Of a stretch of 64,000 bases of DNA, positions 45,701-53,785 are shown one piece after another. Both the position numbers and the translations under genes were made by a program. Source of the DNA: Clostridia bacterium (GTDB lineage: Bacteria; Bacillota; Clostridia; Christensenellales; Borkfalkiaceae); contig JAIEFR010000022.1 in assembly GCA_029066845.1 (NCBI GenBank), positions 82,184 to 146,183 of the forward strand, written 5' to 3'. Each line of letters opens with the position of its first letter. Within the stretch, counting starts at the first letter, position 1. The notes under the pieces were generated by a model. The model made no database searches, was not told where the DNA came from, and saw nothing but the letters and a program-made list of their open reading frames with translations.

Positions 45701-48310
45701 AACGGGCAGGTAGCTTGAACCGCTGTAATTCCACTTTGCCGTTACGGTAAGGTTGCCCTTGATATCGCTTTCGGTTACGGGGTAAACGAGGTGCGTGCCG
45801 TTATCATCGTACGCGGCGTCTATATCCACAACCGAAGCGGCAAGTACGGTAATCTGCTTGTCGCCCGAAGCGCTTGGCGTGGTGGACCTTGCGCGAATAG
45901 TTACGTTGCCCGCGGCAAGCTTGCCGCCGCTACCACCGCTGACGACCGAAAGCGTATACTTGTCGTCGCCGATTTCCTTCTTGGTGCCGTCGTTATCGTT
46001 ATAAACTACTTTAACCGTTATAACGTTCTTCAACGAATAGTCGCCGTCGGTAAGAGTAAACGCGTCGTAAATACTTTCGTCTACGGCAGTGTCGTTGCCT
46101 GTGTTGTCCTTGACCTTATTTATAGTAATATCCAGACCGCTTACCGTGGCGTTCCTGAACACTAAATTTACCTTGGTATCGCTATTCTTTTCGGTCAAGG
46201 TCAGATAATTGACCTTGTTAGCCGTGTCAGGTTCGAACTTCCAGTAGTAGTCGGCATTTGTCGTACTTGGATCCTGACTTTCGTGCCATTGCAGCGTGCC
46301 CGGCGTGGCGTTTGCGTGAACGTTTTGAATATCGGGCAGTTTACCGCCGTTATCCGTAACGTACCGCGTAGCAGGCGTCCCGTTTACGTAGCCTATCGTA
46401 ACGTTGGGCTTTATCCTGTCAACCGTTATTTTAAACGGTTTGTCGGTAGTCGTGCCGTCCGTCCATTGATATTTGGTTTTATCCGCCAATTCGAGCGTGA
46501 TAGTGTATTCGCCCGCGTTTATTATATTAGAAGTACCGGCGGTAGTTTTGTCCTCCTCCGTTGCGCCGTCCACAAAGCTCTTGTACTTAATTGACTTTAC
46601 GGTCACGACGGTAGTATCCAAGTGCATACTCTTATCTATCCACACGGGGTCCTTGGGAGTTACGCCGCCCACCGCTTTAAGATTGAGGTTATCCAGCCAG
46701 TGCGAATGTGCGGAATTATATTCCATTCCGTCAATATCCTTGGGGATAATAACGCCGTTCTGCGTATAGGTTGCGTAAACGCTTTCGGTTGCCATTGCGT
46801 TAGCCGGAGTGGTGTTTGCGGAAGTAAGCATTACCGTGGGAATATAATCTTTATACGCAACGCTTGAAGGCAAATTAAACTCAACGACCTGCTCCGAAGT
46901 GCCGCTCGTCATAGCTGAAACCGCCTGATATGCAACCGAACCGTCGGTTGCGTTTTTGTCCTGCAACAACAAGACTAAGTTGCCGGCCTTGCCGGAAGTA
47001 TTTTTGAAAGTAACTTTAACTTTACTGCTTGCCGAAGTTATTACGGGGGCAAAGCCAGTATTGCTGAAACCGCTGTCTTTAATATATAACTTGTATTCGG
47101 GTTTTGCCGTAGCCGTACCCGTTACGTCCGTAAGCGTATTGCTGACATTGCTACCGTAACTGCTGGCGTATGCTATTTGCGATAAATCAAGGACGGTTGC
47201 GGGACGCGCGTTACCCATATTATACTGATAGTATCCGCCTATTATATTGCCACAATTATAGTCGCTATTCACGTGCTTTCCGTATATGGTCATTACCGCA
47301 ACGGCACCTTTATCATTAATAAAAGGCTCACGCAAAGTAGTAAATTGATCAGACTGATTTTTTAATGCGTCGTTTAATATACCGTTAGCTGTTATAAAGG
47401 TAGGATAACCGTTCTGCCAACCTGTAAAAGCATAGGCAGGATTGTTGGCTGCAATTAACTCGAAATAAGTTTTATTCGTAACACTGTCAACAAAGCCGTA
47501 ATCTGCGGTATTGGCAACGTCCTCTATATCCAGATAGAACAATCTGTCGCCGCTGACTTTATCGCCGACAACATAGTTGTTGCCACCGGTAACATCGGGA
47601 TCAGTGGAACGGGTTGCCGAGGCATTAGCTGTAATGAACTGATAATTAGCTGTGAAAGCTGTTGCAGTCATTCTTAGAGCACTATCAGGCCAATATATTA
47701 AACGCGTTATATAAGGTTTTGTGCCTTGAATTGCGTTTTTAAAGTTTGAATCACCGGTAATAGCTATCCTATCAATAACCGAATGTCCTGTGAAAGCACT
47801 CAAGTTACCGTTAGTCGAAACATAGTATTTAATATCTTCGCCGTTCGTCGTAGTAGTACCGTTTAAAATTGCGCGCGCGCAACTCGATCCCCAAAAGACG
47901 GTTTCGGTTGTCGGAGCAGAGTTATAGTATATATTGTAATGCAATTCAGACTGCATCAAGAGATTTTTACCGCTGCCGTACTTGGTATCGTTCTTTTTGA
48001 GGACGCGCCACTTCATAGGTGTACCGGTTGCAGTTGGATCATACCCACCTGCCCCCGTAGCTGTAAGTGTAAAGTCACTGCCGAAATAGACGTACTCCTT
48101 CTGTCCGCCCTCAATTTTATTTTCGAAATTGGTGTTTGCGGTGCCCGTCTTAGTATCGATACTCAATACGGAAGCGGAACCGTTTGCCGAGTCGGCGTAA
48201 GCGTTATTGCCTGCGCCCGAAAACGAAAAAACCGTGCCGAAAGTAAGCGCAGTGCACGCGCACAACGCCGCTAATATTCCTCCCACGAAAGTCTTACGCT
48301 TGATTTTCAT
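42719..48310 (-). CDS. Giant membrane-anchored surface protein 1 with Ig/MBG-like repeats and cytosolic tail
   Basis: ATG 48310 follows AAAGGAG (1863 aa); the ORF's earlier start lies in the leader RNA. Signal peptide; an N-terminal DUF6273-like region (MKWRVLKKND ... LLMQSELHY); then many beta modules of bacterial Ig/MBG type with DLQNAGEYKIIATY and DLKNAGKYRV signatures. Near residues 1582-1604 is one membrane helix (WLWLVIAAVVLISLILIIV). The last ~259 residues should be cytosolic: a Arg/Glu-rich coiled coil, a Met/Pro/Gln linker, a second helical part, then VPPDAVMTTVTTTKIDTTKK and a conserved end. No LPXTG. Its transcript has a structured leader. Likely an adhesin or receptor; function unknown. 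Confidence 0.8.
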   Translation of the reverse strand: MKIKRKTFVGGILAALCACTALTFGTVFSFSGAGNNAYADSANGSASVLSIDTKTGTANTNFENKIEGGQKEYVYFGSDFTLTATGAGGYDPTATGTPMKWRVLKKNDTKYGSGKNLLMQSELHYNIYYNSAPTTETVFWGSSCARAILNGTTTTNGEDIKYYVSTNGNLSAFTGHSVIDRIAITGDSNFKNAIQGTKPYITRLIYWPDSALRMTATAFTANYQFITANASATRSTDPDVTGGNNYVVGDKVSGDRLFYLDIEDVANTADYGFVDSVTNKTYFELIAANNPAYAFTGWQNGYPTFITANGILNDALKNQSDQFTTLREPFINDKGAVAVMTIYGKHVNSDYNCGNIIGGYYQYNMGNARPATVLDLSQIAYASSYGSNVSNTLTDVTGTATAKPEYKLYIKDSGFSNTGFAPVITSASSKVKVTFKNTSGKAGNLVLLLQDKNATDGSVAYQAVSAMTSGTSEQVVEFNLPSSVAYKDYIPTVMLTSANTTPANAMATESVYATYTQNGVIIPKDIDGMEYNSAHSHWLDNLNLKAVGGVTPKDPVWIDKSMHLDTTVVTVKSIKYKSFVDGATEEDKTTAGTSNIINAGEYTITLELADKTKYQWTDGTTTDKPFKITVDRIKPNVTIGYVNGTPATRYVTDNGGKLPDIQNVHANATPGTLQWHESQDPSTTNADYYWKFEPDTANKVNYLTLTEKNSDTKVNLVFRNATVSGLDITINKVKDNTGNDTAVDESIYDAFTLTDGDYSLKNVITVKVVYNDNDGTKKEIGDDKYTLSVVSGGSGGKLAAGNVTIRARSTTPSASGDKQITVLAASVVDIDAAYDDNGTHLVYPVTESDIKGNLTVTAKWNYSGSSYLPVSSSDSGVTITGNLEAGDPITLTVNYKGKTFDIYPTIDKGVLDMTGVSLTTSTSGVTGSNGAYTFTYDPAVTVVFATSGDVKNEDGDTVAATPTITYKKKNSSNAWVAATAADLQNAGEYKIIATYAPDDTTNYEIASGDEEISVTLEIKKANYPGADKIEFKKQTITHDGQMHSLVADKVPAGVTVTYVYNGSAPQTTPFEFNQINETGYTVTAKFAHTDANYNDIDDITALLIITDKETYTNNLTIEVTGVEGENGAYTATYDPDSAISFTLGGKLLDKDGAEVTFTPTYKYEKEENGEWVIKTAADLKNAGKYRVTISVATGDPTYADVDDLQATLTIKKATLNVPDGTVTGGTAVSNGQPHKVEVASLPEGVKAVKYEYNGVKQDTPFEFTDPDNYTVKVHFVLEDDENYNDIDPVEVTLTISDAVVTGVSAKVEDGAAFTTASTLDELKAKLTAEIEYNNGNKESVEVADLEITCDNLRDGDKFKAGKQVITVKYADGVTTTVEINVAKVKVALPTFKGGLSYTGAAIRPNADNFNGYDAELMTFVADKLQSGLTVGTYKAVFALNDYDNYEWATATTYKKAVFAVALYDGEVTLLANEAAVDWNVGRAVITATKKDGALPVFASESFMGELSDVITLKYYTDETCTEEIAAEDLAYETTYYVKAELLDTENFELDASAEQYRMKSFTYTTPAKELTVWDKVVKFLVKNWLWLVIAAVVLISLILIIVLGARSAKRKRERRELEEQRRLEREERKEEERRLREEERRREEREERMARMAQPQMMMPQMMPQMPQQSMAPAQSAPQAQAAGGGSISPELLAIITGMNGKIEKLQSDIAANELASTREELAQTRNELMVERMRSGNMPGDTLTEALTVALKNVLSSAAPQIIAAAPAQPAQITDGSAAAPAATQVPPDAVMTTVTTTKIDTTKKSAQPAQNAQAAPAGRTVVRNYVAPMPVDDGRVFDVGGFYTPADPVTDLGFTDDDKHE

Positions 48311-48334
48311 AAACCGTACTCCTTTGCGGGCTGG

Positions 48335-48495
48335 AAAAAAATAAGGGCAACCATTAAAGGTTGCCCGCATTTAGTACCTTTAATGCTGCTCTTAATCCAA
48401 CTACGCCACTATTCGGGAGTACGGAAAATAGGTACTACACTGCCTGTAGTACATCCCGACGATAGTGGATTATTATTCAGTTTGGATTAAGAGCA
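48335..48495 (-). ncRNA. Structured 5' leader with terminator/antiterminator, riboswitch-like
   Basis: Minus-strand RNA from about 48495. P1: 14-bp TGCTCTTAATCCAA (48482-48495) with 48387-48400. P2: CCACTAT / ATAGTGG (48462-48468, 48406-48412). P3: TCGGGA / TCCCGA (48454-48459, 48413-48418). P4: GTACTAC-7 nt-GTAGTAC (48432-48452). After P1, CATTAAAGGT (48376-48385) can pair 10 bp with ACCTTTAATG (48352-48361), which excludes the terminator GGGCAACC / GGTTGCCC (48345-48366) followed by TTATTTTTTT. This is the logic of a transcription-attenuating riboswitch. I do not match the aptamer to c-di-GMP, SAM, purine, T-box or other classes I know. Confidence 0.72.
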
Positions 48496-48500
48496 TACTT

Positions 48501-48528
48501 ATTATATCATACGATTTATAATTTTCAA
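48501..48528 (-). promoter_or_regulatory. Promoter of the giant gene 1 leader RNA
   Basis: Minus strand: TTGAAA (48523-48528), 16-bp spacer, TATAAT (48501-48506). The predicted start coincides with the outer stem of the leader RNA, which supports that the structure is the 5' end of the mRNA. Confidence 0.75.
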
Positions 48529-48600
48529 TACTTTTCGACAAAGTTTTTAAAAATAGTTGTTAATTTTGCATAAAACACAATATGTTGTGGTGGGATAAGC

Positions 48601-48636
48601 AAAAAGCCCCCGCGCAAACCTGCGCGGGGGCTTTTT
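48601..48636. terminator. Terminator after rplL
   Basis: Perfect 16-bp stem AAAAAGCCCCCGCGCA / TGCGCGGGGGCTTTTT with loop AACC. It separates rplL from the giant gene; rpoB does not follow. Confidence 0.92.
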
Positions 48637-48649
48637 ATCATATTTTAAA

Positions 48650-49030
48650 TTACTCAGCAACAACGGTTGCGCCTGCAGCCTTGAGGTCGGCGATAATCTT
48701 ATCAGCCTCTTCCTTAGCAACGTTCTCTTTAAGAACGCCACCCTTTTCAACTGCCTGCTTAGCTTCTACAAGGCCAAGACCGGTGAATGCGCGAACGACC
48801 TTGATAACGTCGATCTTCTTAGCGCCAGCGTCCTTAAGAACGATGTTGAACTCGGTCTTCTCCTCAGCTGCTGCTGCGGGAGCAGCGCCGCCTGCTACGG
48901 GAGCTGCCGCTACTGCTACGGGAGCTGCTGCGGATACGCCGAACTCCTCTTCAAGTGCCTTTACGAGCTCGTTGAGCTCAAGAACCGTCATACCTTTGAT
49001 TTCTTCGATAAACTTCTTAACGTCTGCCAT
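48650..49030 (-). CDS. rplL: Ribosomal protein L7/L12
   Basis: 126 residues. N-terminal dimerisation helices ([26 protein letters not shown]), an Ala-rich hinge, and the C-terminal domain [35 protein letters not shown] family block with GLKEAK-like [10 protein letters not shown]. It forms the ribosomal stalk that recruits elongation factors, attached through L10. Last gene of the rplJ-rplL unit. Confidence 0.98.
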   Translation of the reverse strand: MADVKKFIEEIKGMTVLELNELVKALEEEFGVSAAAPVAVAAAPVAGGAAPAAAAEEKTEFNIVLKDAGAKKIDVIKVVRAFTGLGLVEAKQAVEKGGVLKENVAKEEADKIIADLKAAGATVVAE

Positions 49031-49128
49031 TTTTTTTACTCCTTAGGATAATATTTTTAATTTAATGATTTTTTTCTGCGCTCATTTGTTTTAAGCCGAA
49101 CGCAAAGGCTTTTGTTTTTCCGCTTGGG

Positions 49129-49650
49129 TTACGCCTTGCTCTTCGCAACGCCGTCGAGCACGCGGACGATACCCGACAGAAGATTGTTGAGCACGCCTGC
49201 AAAGTTTGCAAGGGGCGCCTGCATAGAGCCGAGCATCTTTGCAACCAGCTCTTCCTTCGAGGGCATAGAAGCAAGCGCTTTAATGCCGTTCTTGTCTACG
49301 TACGCATTGTCTACGAACGCGCTCTTTAAAACTATCTTGTCCGTATAGTCCTTTGCCGCCGCAACCATTACCTTTGCCGCGCTCGTTTCGTCGCCTGCAA
49401 ACGCAATTGCCGTGGGACCGTTCAGATCGTTATCGAACTGATTATATCCGAGCTCGTTCAAAGCCTTTCTCATCAAGGTGTTTTTGTATACCTTGTATTC
49501 GCAGCCTGCCTGCTTGCACTTTTTGCGCAGTTCGGAAACTTCGGCAACGGTGAGCTTGTTATAATCTACGAATACGATTGACTTGGAAGCTTTGATTTTT
49601 TCCACAATCTCTTCAACAACTACTTTCTTCGCTTCTTGATTAGCTGACAA
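49129..49650 (-). CDS. rplJ: Ribosomal protein L10
   Basis: 173 residues. It starts at a TTG codon (49650) 9 nt after GGAGG. Typical segments: EIVEKIKASKSIVFVDYNKLTVAEVSELRK positions, YKVYKNTLMRKAL, GPTAIAFAGDE and KEELVAKMLGSMQAPL. It anchors L7/L12 dimers on 23S rRNA and, bound to the leader RNA upstream, represses its own operon. Confidence 0.97.
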   Translation of the reverse strand: MSANQEAKKVVVEEIVEKIKASKSIVFVDYNKLTVAEVSELRKKCKQAGCEYKVYKNTLMRKALNELGYNQFDNDLNGPTAIAFAGDETSAAKVMVAAAKDYTDKIVLKSAFVDNAYVDKNGIKALASMPSKEELVAKMLGSMQAPLANFAGVLNNLLSGIVRVLDGVAKSKA

Positions 49651-49681
49651 ATCTTTTTACCTCCCGTATTATTTTGATTAT

Positions 49682-49805
49682 AAAAAAACCTTACACCGCA
49701 AAGGTATAAGGCATAATAATTACAAAGTTATAATTAAAAAGCTTTCTACCTCGGCAAGAAATTAAGCTTGTAAAAAGCACTTGCTGTCTGCGGTATGTTT
49801 AATTT
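49682..49805 (-). ncRNA. L10 leader (autoregulatory RNA)
   Basis: Minus strand: CCGCAGACAGCAAGTGC and CTTGCCGAGGTAGAAAG, the conserved L10-L12 binding elements of the ribosomal L10 leader, followed by CCTTATACC / GGTGTAAGG hairpin and TTTTTTT (49682-49711), an attenuator-type terminator just before rplJ. Confidence 0.88.
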
Positions 49806-49813
49806 ACGTTACG

Positions 49814-49842
49814 ATTATATCTTTATCCTTCCCCTCTGTCAA
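49814..49842 (-). promoter_or_regulatory. rplJL promoter embedded in the 3' end of the permease gene
   Basis: Minus strand: TTGACA (49837-49842), 17-bp spacer, TATAAT (49814-49819), both perfect. The -35 and most of the spacer are the last codons of the permease; the -10 begins 3 bp after its stop. Confidence 0.88.
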
Positions 49843-50905
49843 GCGTTTTTCGCCTTGAAATAAATAAATTTTTATCCTGCCAGATTATTATGAACGCCGC
49901 CATTCCCGCGCCCGCCGCTATGTGGAACAACAGCGCCACCCACAAACGGTAGTCGTGTGCATTCTGGAATATGCCATATAGACCTATTACCGGGAAATAT
50001 TTTGCGTAACCGTAATCGGGATACTGCACCAACTGCCAAGGCTCTATCAGAAAACAAAGTCCGCACAGGCACAAAATAAATATTACGGCAAACACAGCCG
50101 CCGCACTAGTAGCCAAGGGCTTTTTTATATACTGCCCTATAAACACTGTGAGGATACCTGTAAACAGCATTGCAACAAGCATTTGCAGCATAACCAAAGT
50201 AAACGTGGCAAGTATGGGCTGTGAGTAATATTTTTCACCCGAATAAAACAGCACGTGAGCAGAAGCGTTACCCGCGCCCAAAATTAAACCCCAAATGAAA
50301 ACCAGCAGCCATAGTGCAAAATTAACCAAGCCCCACACAAACAGTTTGCCGCCCATTACGGTGCGCTTGCCCACGGGCGCGGCAAGATAGTTTTTCATTA
50401 TCCCCTTGTCGTAAGGCGCAACGCAGGAAATAACCGCCGAGATAATAGCAAATATTATAAGCGGATAGAACGCGAACCGCATTATCCAGAATATTGCACC
50501 TACGCCCCTGTACGCAGACGACTTATAGTAAAAATCAAATTCATAAAAGAAATCGAATTTGGGATGCCAGCTTGTTTGCGTAAGCAGGCATTGATAATAA
50601 TCCATCCATTCCTTTACGCTTTTATCCGTCATCCAATCGGGCGCAGCAACGCCTTCCGGACGAGCCGCCTCACCTATTTCATACAGGTACCAGGAACGGT
50701 AATATTCATAATTTTTCTGATAGCCCGCCAAAAGTTTATCGAAATCGTCCACTGTTTCGGGTAACTCAGGCGACATACGCACAGTTAAAAGATATGCGGT
50801 TATAATTATTATAAACAGTACCAATACGGCAGAAAAGATAATCAGAAATCTTTTATCCGACAACAGTCTGCGTATCTCGCTCTTTACCATTCTTAAAAAT
50901 TGCAT
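49823..50905 (-). CDS. ABC-2 type permease (BcrB-like), copy 2
   Basis: The ORF opens at TTG 50932, but ATG 50905 gives MQFLRMVKSEIRRLLSDKRF, the same start as its paralogue upstream, so it is preferred (360 aa). One N-terminal helix, a ~100-residue extracellular loop rich in Tyr/Trp, then five more helices. Conserved with copy 1: KNYLAAPVGKRTVMGGKLF and the C-terminal AGAGMAAFIIIWQ. Works with the ATPase at 53017, probably as heterodimer with copy 1. The last codons host the rplJL promoter. Confidence 0.82.
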   Translation of the reverse strand: MQFLRMVKSEIRRLLSDKRFLIIFSAVLVLFIIIITAYLLTVRMSPELPETVDDFDKLLAGYQKNYEYYRSWYLYEIGEAARPEGVAAPDWMTDKSVKEWMDYYQCLLTQTSWHPKFDFFYEFDFYYKSSAYRGVGAIFWIMRFAFYPLIIFAIISAVISCVAPYDKGIMKNYLAAPVGKRTVMGGKLFVWGLVNFALWLLVFIWGLILGAGNASAHVLFYSGEKYYSQPILATFTLVMLQMLVAMLFTGILTVFIGQYIKKPLATSAAAVFAVIFILCLCGLCFLIEPWQLVQYPDYGYAKYFPVIGLYGIFQNAHDYRLWVALLFHIAAGAGMAAFIIIWQDKNLFISRRKTLDRGEG

Positions 50906-50936
50906 TGTGAATTTCCCGATATAATTTAGCAAAAGA

Positions 50937-52016
50937 TTAAGTTTTTGATTTCACCAAACGGTTGCTGAGTTTGCTTCTGTTTTGCCATAGAATTATGAAC
51001 ACCGCCATTCCCGCACACGTCAATATATGGAACAATATCACCACCCACAGACGGTAGTCGGATATGCGATAGTATGCCTGATACAGTCCGATTACCGGAA
51101 ACGGTCCGAACCACTCTCCTGGTTCAACTATGCCTGCTATCGAATCACCTATAATCAACATATAAAGCGCAAATGAAACCACGACAAACAAAACTGAAGC
51201 AACGCCGGTCGGCAATGATTTTTTTATGAACTGCCCTAAAAATACCGTAAAACAGCTTATAAACAACATTGCCACAAGAGTTTGGAACATATCGATTATA
51301 CACGAGGAAAACAGTGACTGCACCGCATATCCGCTACCCGTGTAACATATCTTATACATCGGTCTGCCGAACAGCCCGAAAATCAAGCCCCAGACGAATA
51401 CTATAAACCAGATTATGAAATCGACAGCCGCCAAAGAAAACAGTTTACCGCCCATTATGGCGCGTTCGCTCACGGGTGCGGCAAGATAGTTTTTCATTTT
51501 TCCTTTTTCATAGGGCGCTACGACCATTTTAGCGGCGGAAAATACAGCGAATAATACCAAAGGATAAAACGTGAACAATGTTATCCAATACATTGAACTC
51601 ACACCACTGTAATCGGAGTAAACTCCCCTCGCGTCGTTTAAGTTATTCGGCACCCAATAATCCGCATTTATTGTCTGCGTATCGACCAGATGCTTATAAT
51701 ATTCACATACATCCTTATAATTTACACCGGGATGCCAATAAACTCCGTTAAAGATAAAAAGCGGTCTGTCAGGATCTCCCGGGCAGGGTCCTTCACCAAC
51801 GGAATACTTATACCAGGACAAGTACAGCTCATAGTTTTGTTGGTTTTTTGCCATTTCAGCTTCAATATCTTTCAGAGGTGCCGCCGTACTTTCGCTACGC
51901 AAATAGATGGTTATTATAAGAATCATAGCCGCAAGCACGCCGAAAAATATAATTAAAAACTTTTTGTCGGACGTCAGCCTGCGAAACTCGCTTTTTACCA
52001 TTCGTAAAAATTGCAT
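50937..52016 (-). CDS. ABC-2 type permease (BcrB-like), copy 1
   Basis: 359 residues. MQFLRMVKSEFRRLTSDKKF, one helix (LIIFFGVLAAMILIITIYL), an extracellular loop of ~110 residues with aromatic residues, then YEKGKMKNYLAAPVSERAIMGGKLF and five membrane helices, ending AGMAVFIILWQNRS. Paralogue of the next gene; tandem duplication. Substrate unknown; similar systems pump antimicrobial peptides or lipids. Confidence 0.82.
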   Translation of the reverse strand: MQFLRMVKSEFRRLTSDKKFLIIFFGVLAAMILIITIYLRSESTAAPLKDIEAEMAKNQQNYELYLSWYKYSVGEGPCPGDPDRPLFIFNGVYWHPGVNYKDVCEYYKHLVDTQTINADYWVPNNLNDARGVYSDYSGVSSMYWITLFTFYPLVLFAVFSAAKMVVAPYEKGKMKNYLAAPVSERAIMGGKLFSLAAVDFIIWFIVFVWGLIFGLFGRPMYKICYTGSGYAVQSLFSSCIIDMFQTLVAMLFISCFTVFLGQFIKKSLPTGVASVLFVVVSFALYMLIIGDSIAGIVEPGEWFGPFPVIGLYQAYYRISDYRLWVVILFHILTCAGMAVFIILWQNRSKLSNRLVKSKT

Positions 52017-52027
52017 TTCAGTTAACC

Positions 52028-53020
52028 TTAGAAGTCTTTTCTTTTGAATTTAACAAGCGACCAAAAAACTAAACTGCATATTATGGCGAAATAGGCAAAC
52101 GCCATAATTATAAAATGAATGTCGAATCCGCCCAAATAGTTCCATAAACCCAAAACAGGATACAGGTTATATGTTTCAAACGCTGCCTTGCCAAGCATTA
52201 TGAACTTACTCTCCCCCGTGATTATCATACTGAGAAAAATCAGGGCAACAATACCCAGTGTCGGAATCAATCCACTCGGAAGCGGTTTGAAATACATTGT
52301 ACAAAGCAACGTTACCGCATAAAACAGGGCAACAAGTAAAATATTTCTTATCCCTATTTGAGCGAATATGTGCGTGCCGGTTACCGCCTTGAAACCGCCC
52401 GAATACATTAGATACGGGCGCTGCGGCGAACAGGCGCAAACAATTAAAAGTACAATGAACAGTAAAACGGGTAGCGCAGTCACCTCTGTAAAAGTAACGC
52501 AAGTTTTTACAGCAAAAATCTCCTTCCTCTTTATCGGCGCGGCAAGCAGATTCTTTACGGTATGCCGCTCTGCGGAAAACGTCCACAGCGCGCCGACAAG
52601 CGCAAACGCGCAAAACACGTAAGTCATTGATTCGTACACGCTCGTACAATATCCAAACGCTTCGTATCCTTTATATTTCGTTATGTAGTCCGTATTGGTT
52701 ATATAGTCGTACTCAATAGTTTCGGTATCAAGAAAAAACCTAAATCTTTCTATACTGCGCTTTAATTCAAATTCATTCTCTTTTGTAAGCGTATCACCGT
52801 ATTTTTCCAATACATCGCTGTATGCATCTAAATCTTCGCGATACTCCTGCAAAATTTTTGCACGGTCAAAAGTTGTCAGCTTGTGTTTATCGGAAGTCGC
52901 ATATGAAACCGAAAAAACGATAAAAAACGCGGCGAGGACGGCAACAATTAAAAGTATCCATTTTTTTTGCGCCCAAGTCCGAACGGCTTCGTACTTTAAA
53001 ATATTTTTAAAGTTTTTCAT
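52028..53020 (-). CDS. ABC-2 type permease, third subunit
   Basis: 330 residues. N-terminal NILKYEAVRTWAQKKWILLIVAVLAAFFIVF helix, extracellular loop of ~90 residues (AKILQEYREDLDAYSDVLEKYG), then HTVKNLLAAPIKRKEIFAVK, which corresponds to KNYLAAPV in the other two permeases, and five helices. More distant from copies 1 and 2. Overlaps the ATPase stop by 4 bp. Confidence 0.8.
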   Translation of the reverse strand: MKNFKNILKYEAVRTWAQKKWILLIVAVLAAFFIVFSVSYATSDKHKLTTFDRAKILQEYREDLDAYSDVLEKYGDTLTKENEFELKRSIERFRFFLDTETIEYDYITNTDYITKYKGYEAFGYCTSVYESMTYVFCAFALVGALWTFSAERHTVKNLLAAPIKRKEIFAVKTCVTFTEVTALPVLLFIVLLIVCACSPQRPYLMYSGGFKAVTGTHIFAQIGIRNILLVALFYAVTLLCTMYFKPLPSGLIPTLGIVALIFLSMIITGESKFIMLGKAAFETYNLYPVLGLWNYLGGFDIHFIIMAFAYFAIICSLVFWSLVKFKRKDF

Positions 53021-53724
53021 TGCGCGCTTCCGCTTCCCCCAGTTATTTCGTAAAACTTTTCTTCCAGATTTTCGTTCTGAACGTCGTTGCAGTCGTAGGC
53101 AATGCAGCCTTTATCCAGAATGAGAACCCTGTCGCAGATGGACTGTATGTCGAGAATACTGTGCGAGGAAACCAGAATTGTTGTGCCGCTCTGCGCAAGG
53201 GACTTTAAAAGCTCCTTGAAAATTTTTACGGTAACGGGGTCGATTCCGTTGAACGGCTCGTCTAAAATCAATAACGTAGGGTTAGTTAATATGGCGTAGG
53301 CTATATACAACCTTTGCTTCATTCCCAAAGAATAAGTTTTGAATTTTTGGTCTTCGTGTCCGCCGAGTCCTACCAAATAAAGACTCTTTTGCACGGCGTC
53401 CTTATCCAAATCGGGATATAAATCGGCAAGCAGCTGCAAATTCTGTCTGCCCGTAAGTCCGCCGTAGAACGCGGGATTTTCTATCGTAAAGCCGATTTTA
53501 ACCGAGCGATCCGCCGCGGCTTCCGCAACGTTTTTGCCGTTCACGGTTATAGTTCCGCTGTCGGCGCGGGTAAGCGAACAGATAATTTTCATAAGCGTGC
53601 TTTTGCCCGCTCCGTTCAACCCGATAAGACCGCATATCGTGCCGTCCTGCGGAATGGTAAAGCTGACGTTTTTAAGCACGTGTTTGCTCTTGAAACTCTT
53701 GTTCAGATTTTCAACTTGTAACAT
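53017..53724 (-). CDS. ABC transporter ATP-binding protein (BcrA/YtrB-like)
   Basis: 235 residues. Walker A GLNGAGKST, signature YSLGMKQRLYIA, Walker B LLILDEPFNGIDP and LVSSHSILD. The replacement of LSGGQ by SLGMKQR is typical of BcrA-type exporters for bacitracin-like peptides and of Ytr systems. First gene of a four-gene operon (ATPase plus three permeases). Its promoter carries two separate palindromes. No GntR regulator lies beside it. Confidence 0.9.
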   Translation of the reverse strand: MLQVENLNKSFKSKHVLKNVSFTIPQDGTICGLIGLNGAGKSTLMKIICSLTRADSGTITVNGKNVAEAAADRSVKIGFTIENPAFYGGLTGRQNLQLLADLYPDLDKDAVQKSLYLVGLGGHEDQKFKTYSLGMKQRLYIAYAILTNPTLLILDEPFNGIDPVTVKIFKELLKSLAQSGTTILVSSHSILDIQSICDRVLILDKGCIAYDCNDVQNENLEEKFYEITGGSGSAQ

Positions 53725-53751
53725 ATGTCCTCCGCAAAATTTAAGTTATTC

Positions 53752-53768
53752 TATCACAGACTGTGATA
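53752..53768 (-). promoter_or_regulatory. Palindrome next to the -10 of the ABC operon
   Basis: TATCACAGACTGTGATA, an 8+1+8 perfect inverted repeat directly upstream of a probable -10 TAGAAT (minus strand), inside the promoter spacer. Position suggests a repressor operator. Confidence 0.65.
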
Positions 53769-53785
53769 CAAAACAATCAACTTCT

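Noticed and set aside
48387-48495. Could the leader be a MITE-like element (14-bp terminal inverted repeats, ~109 bp)?
   Set aside because: No target-site duplication at the ends, the promoter start coincides with the outer stem, and a terminator/antiterminator pair follows; a regulatory leader explains more.
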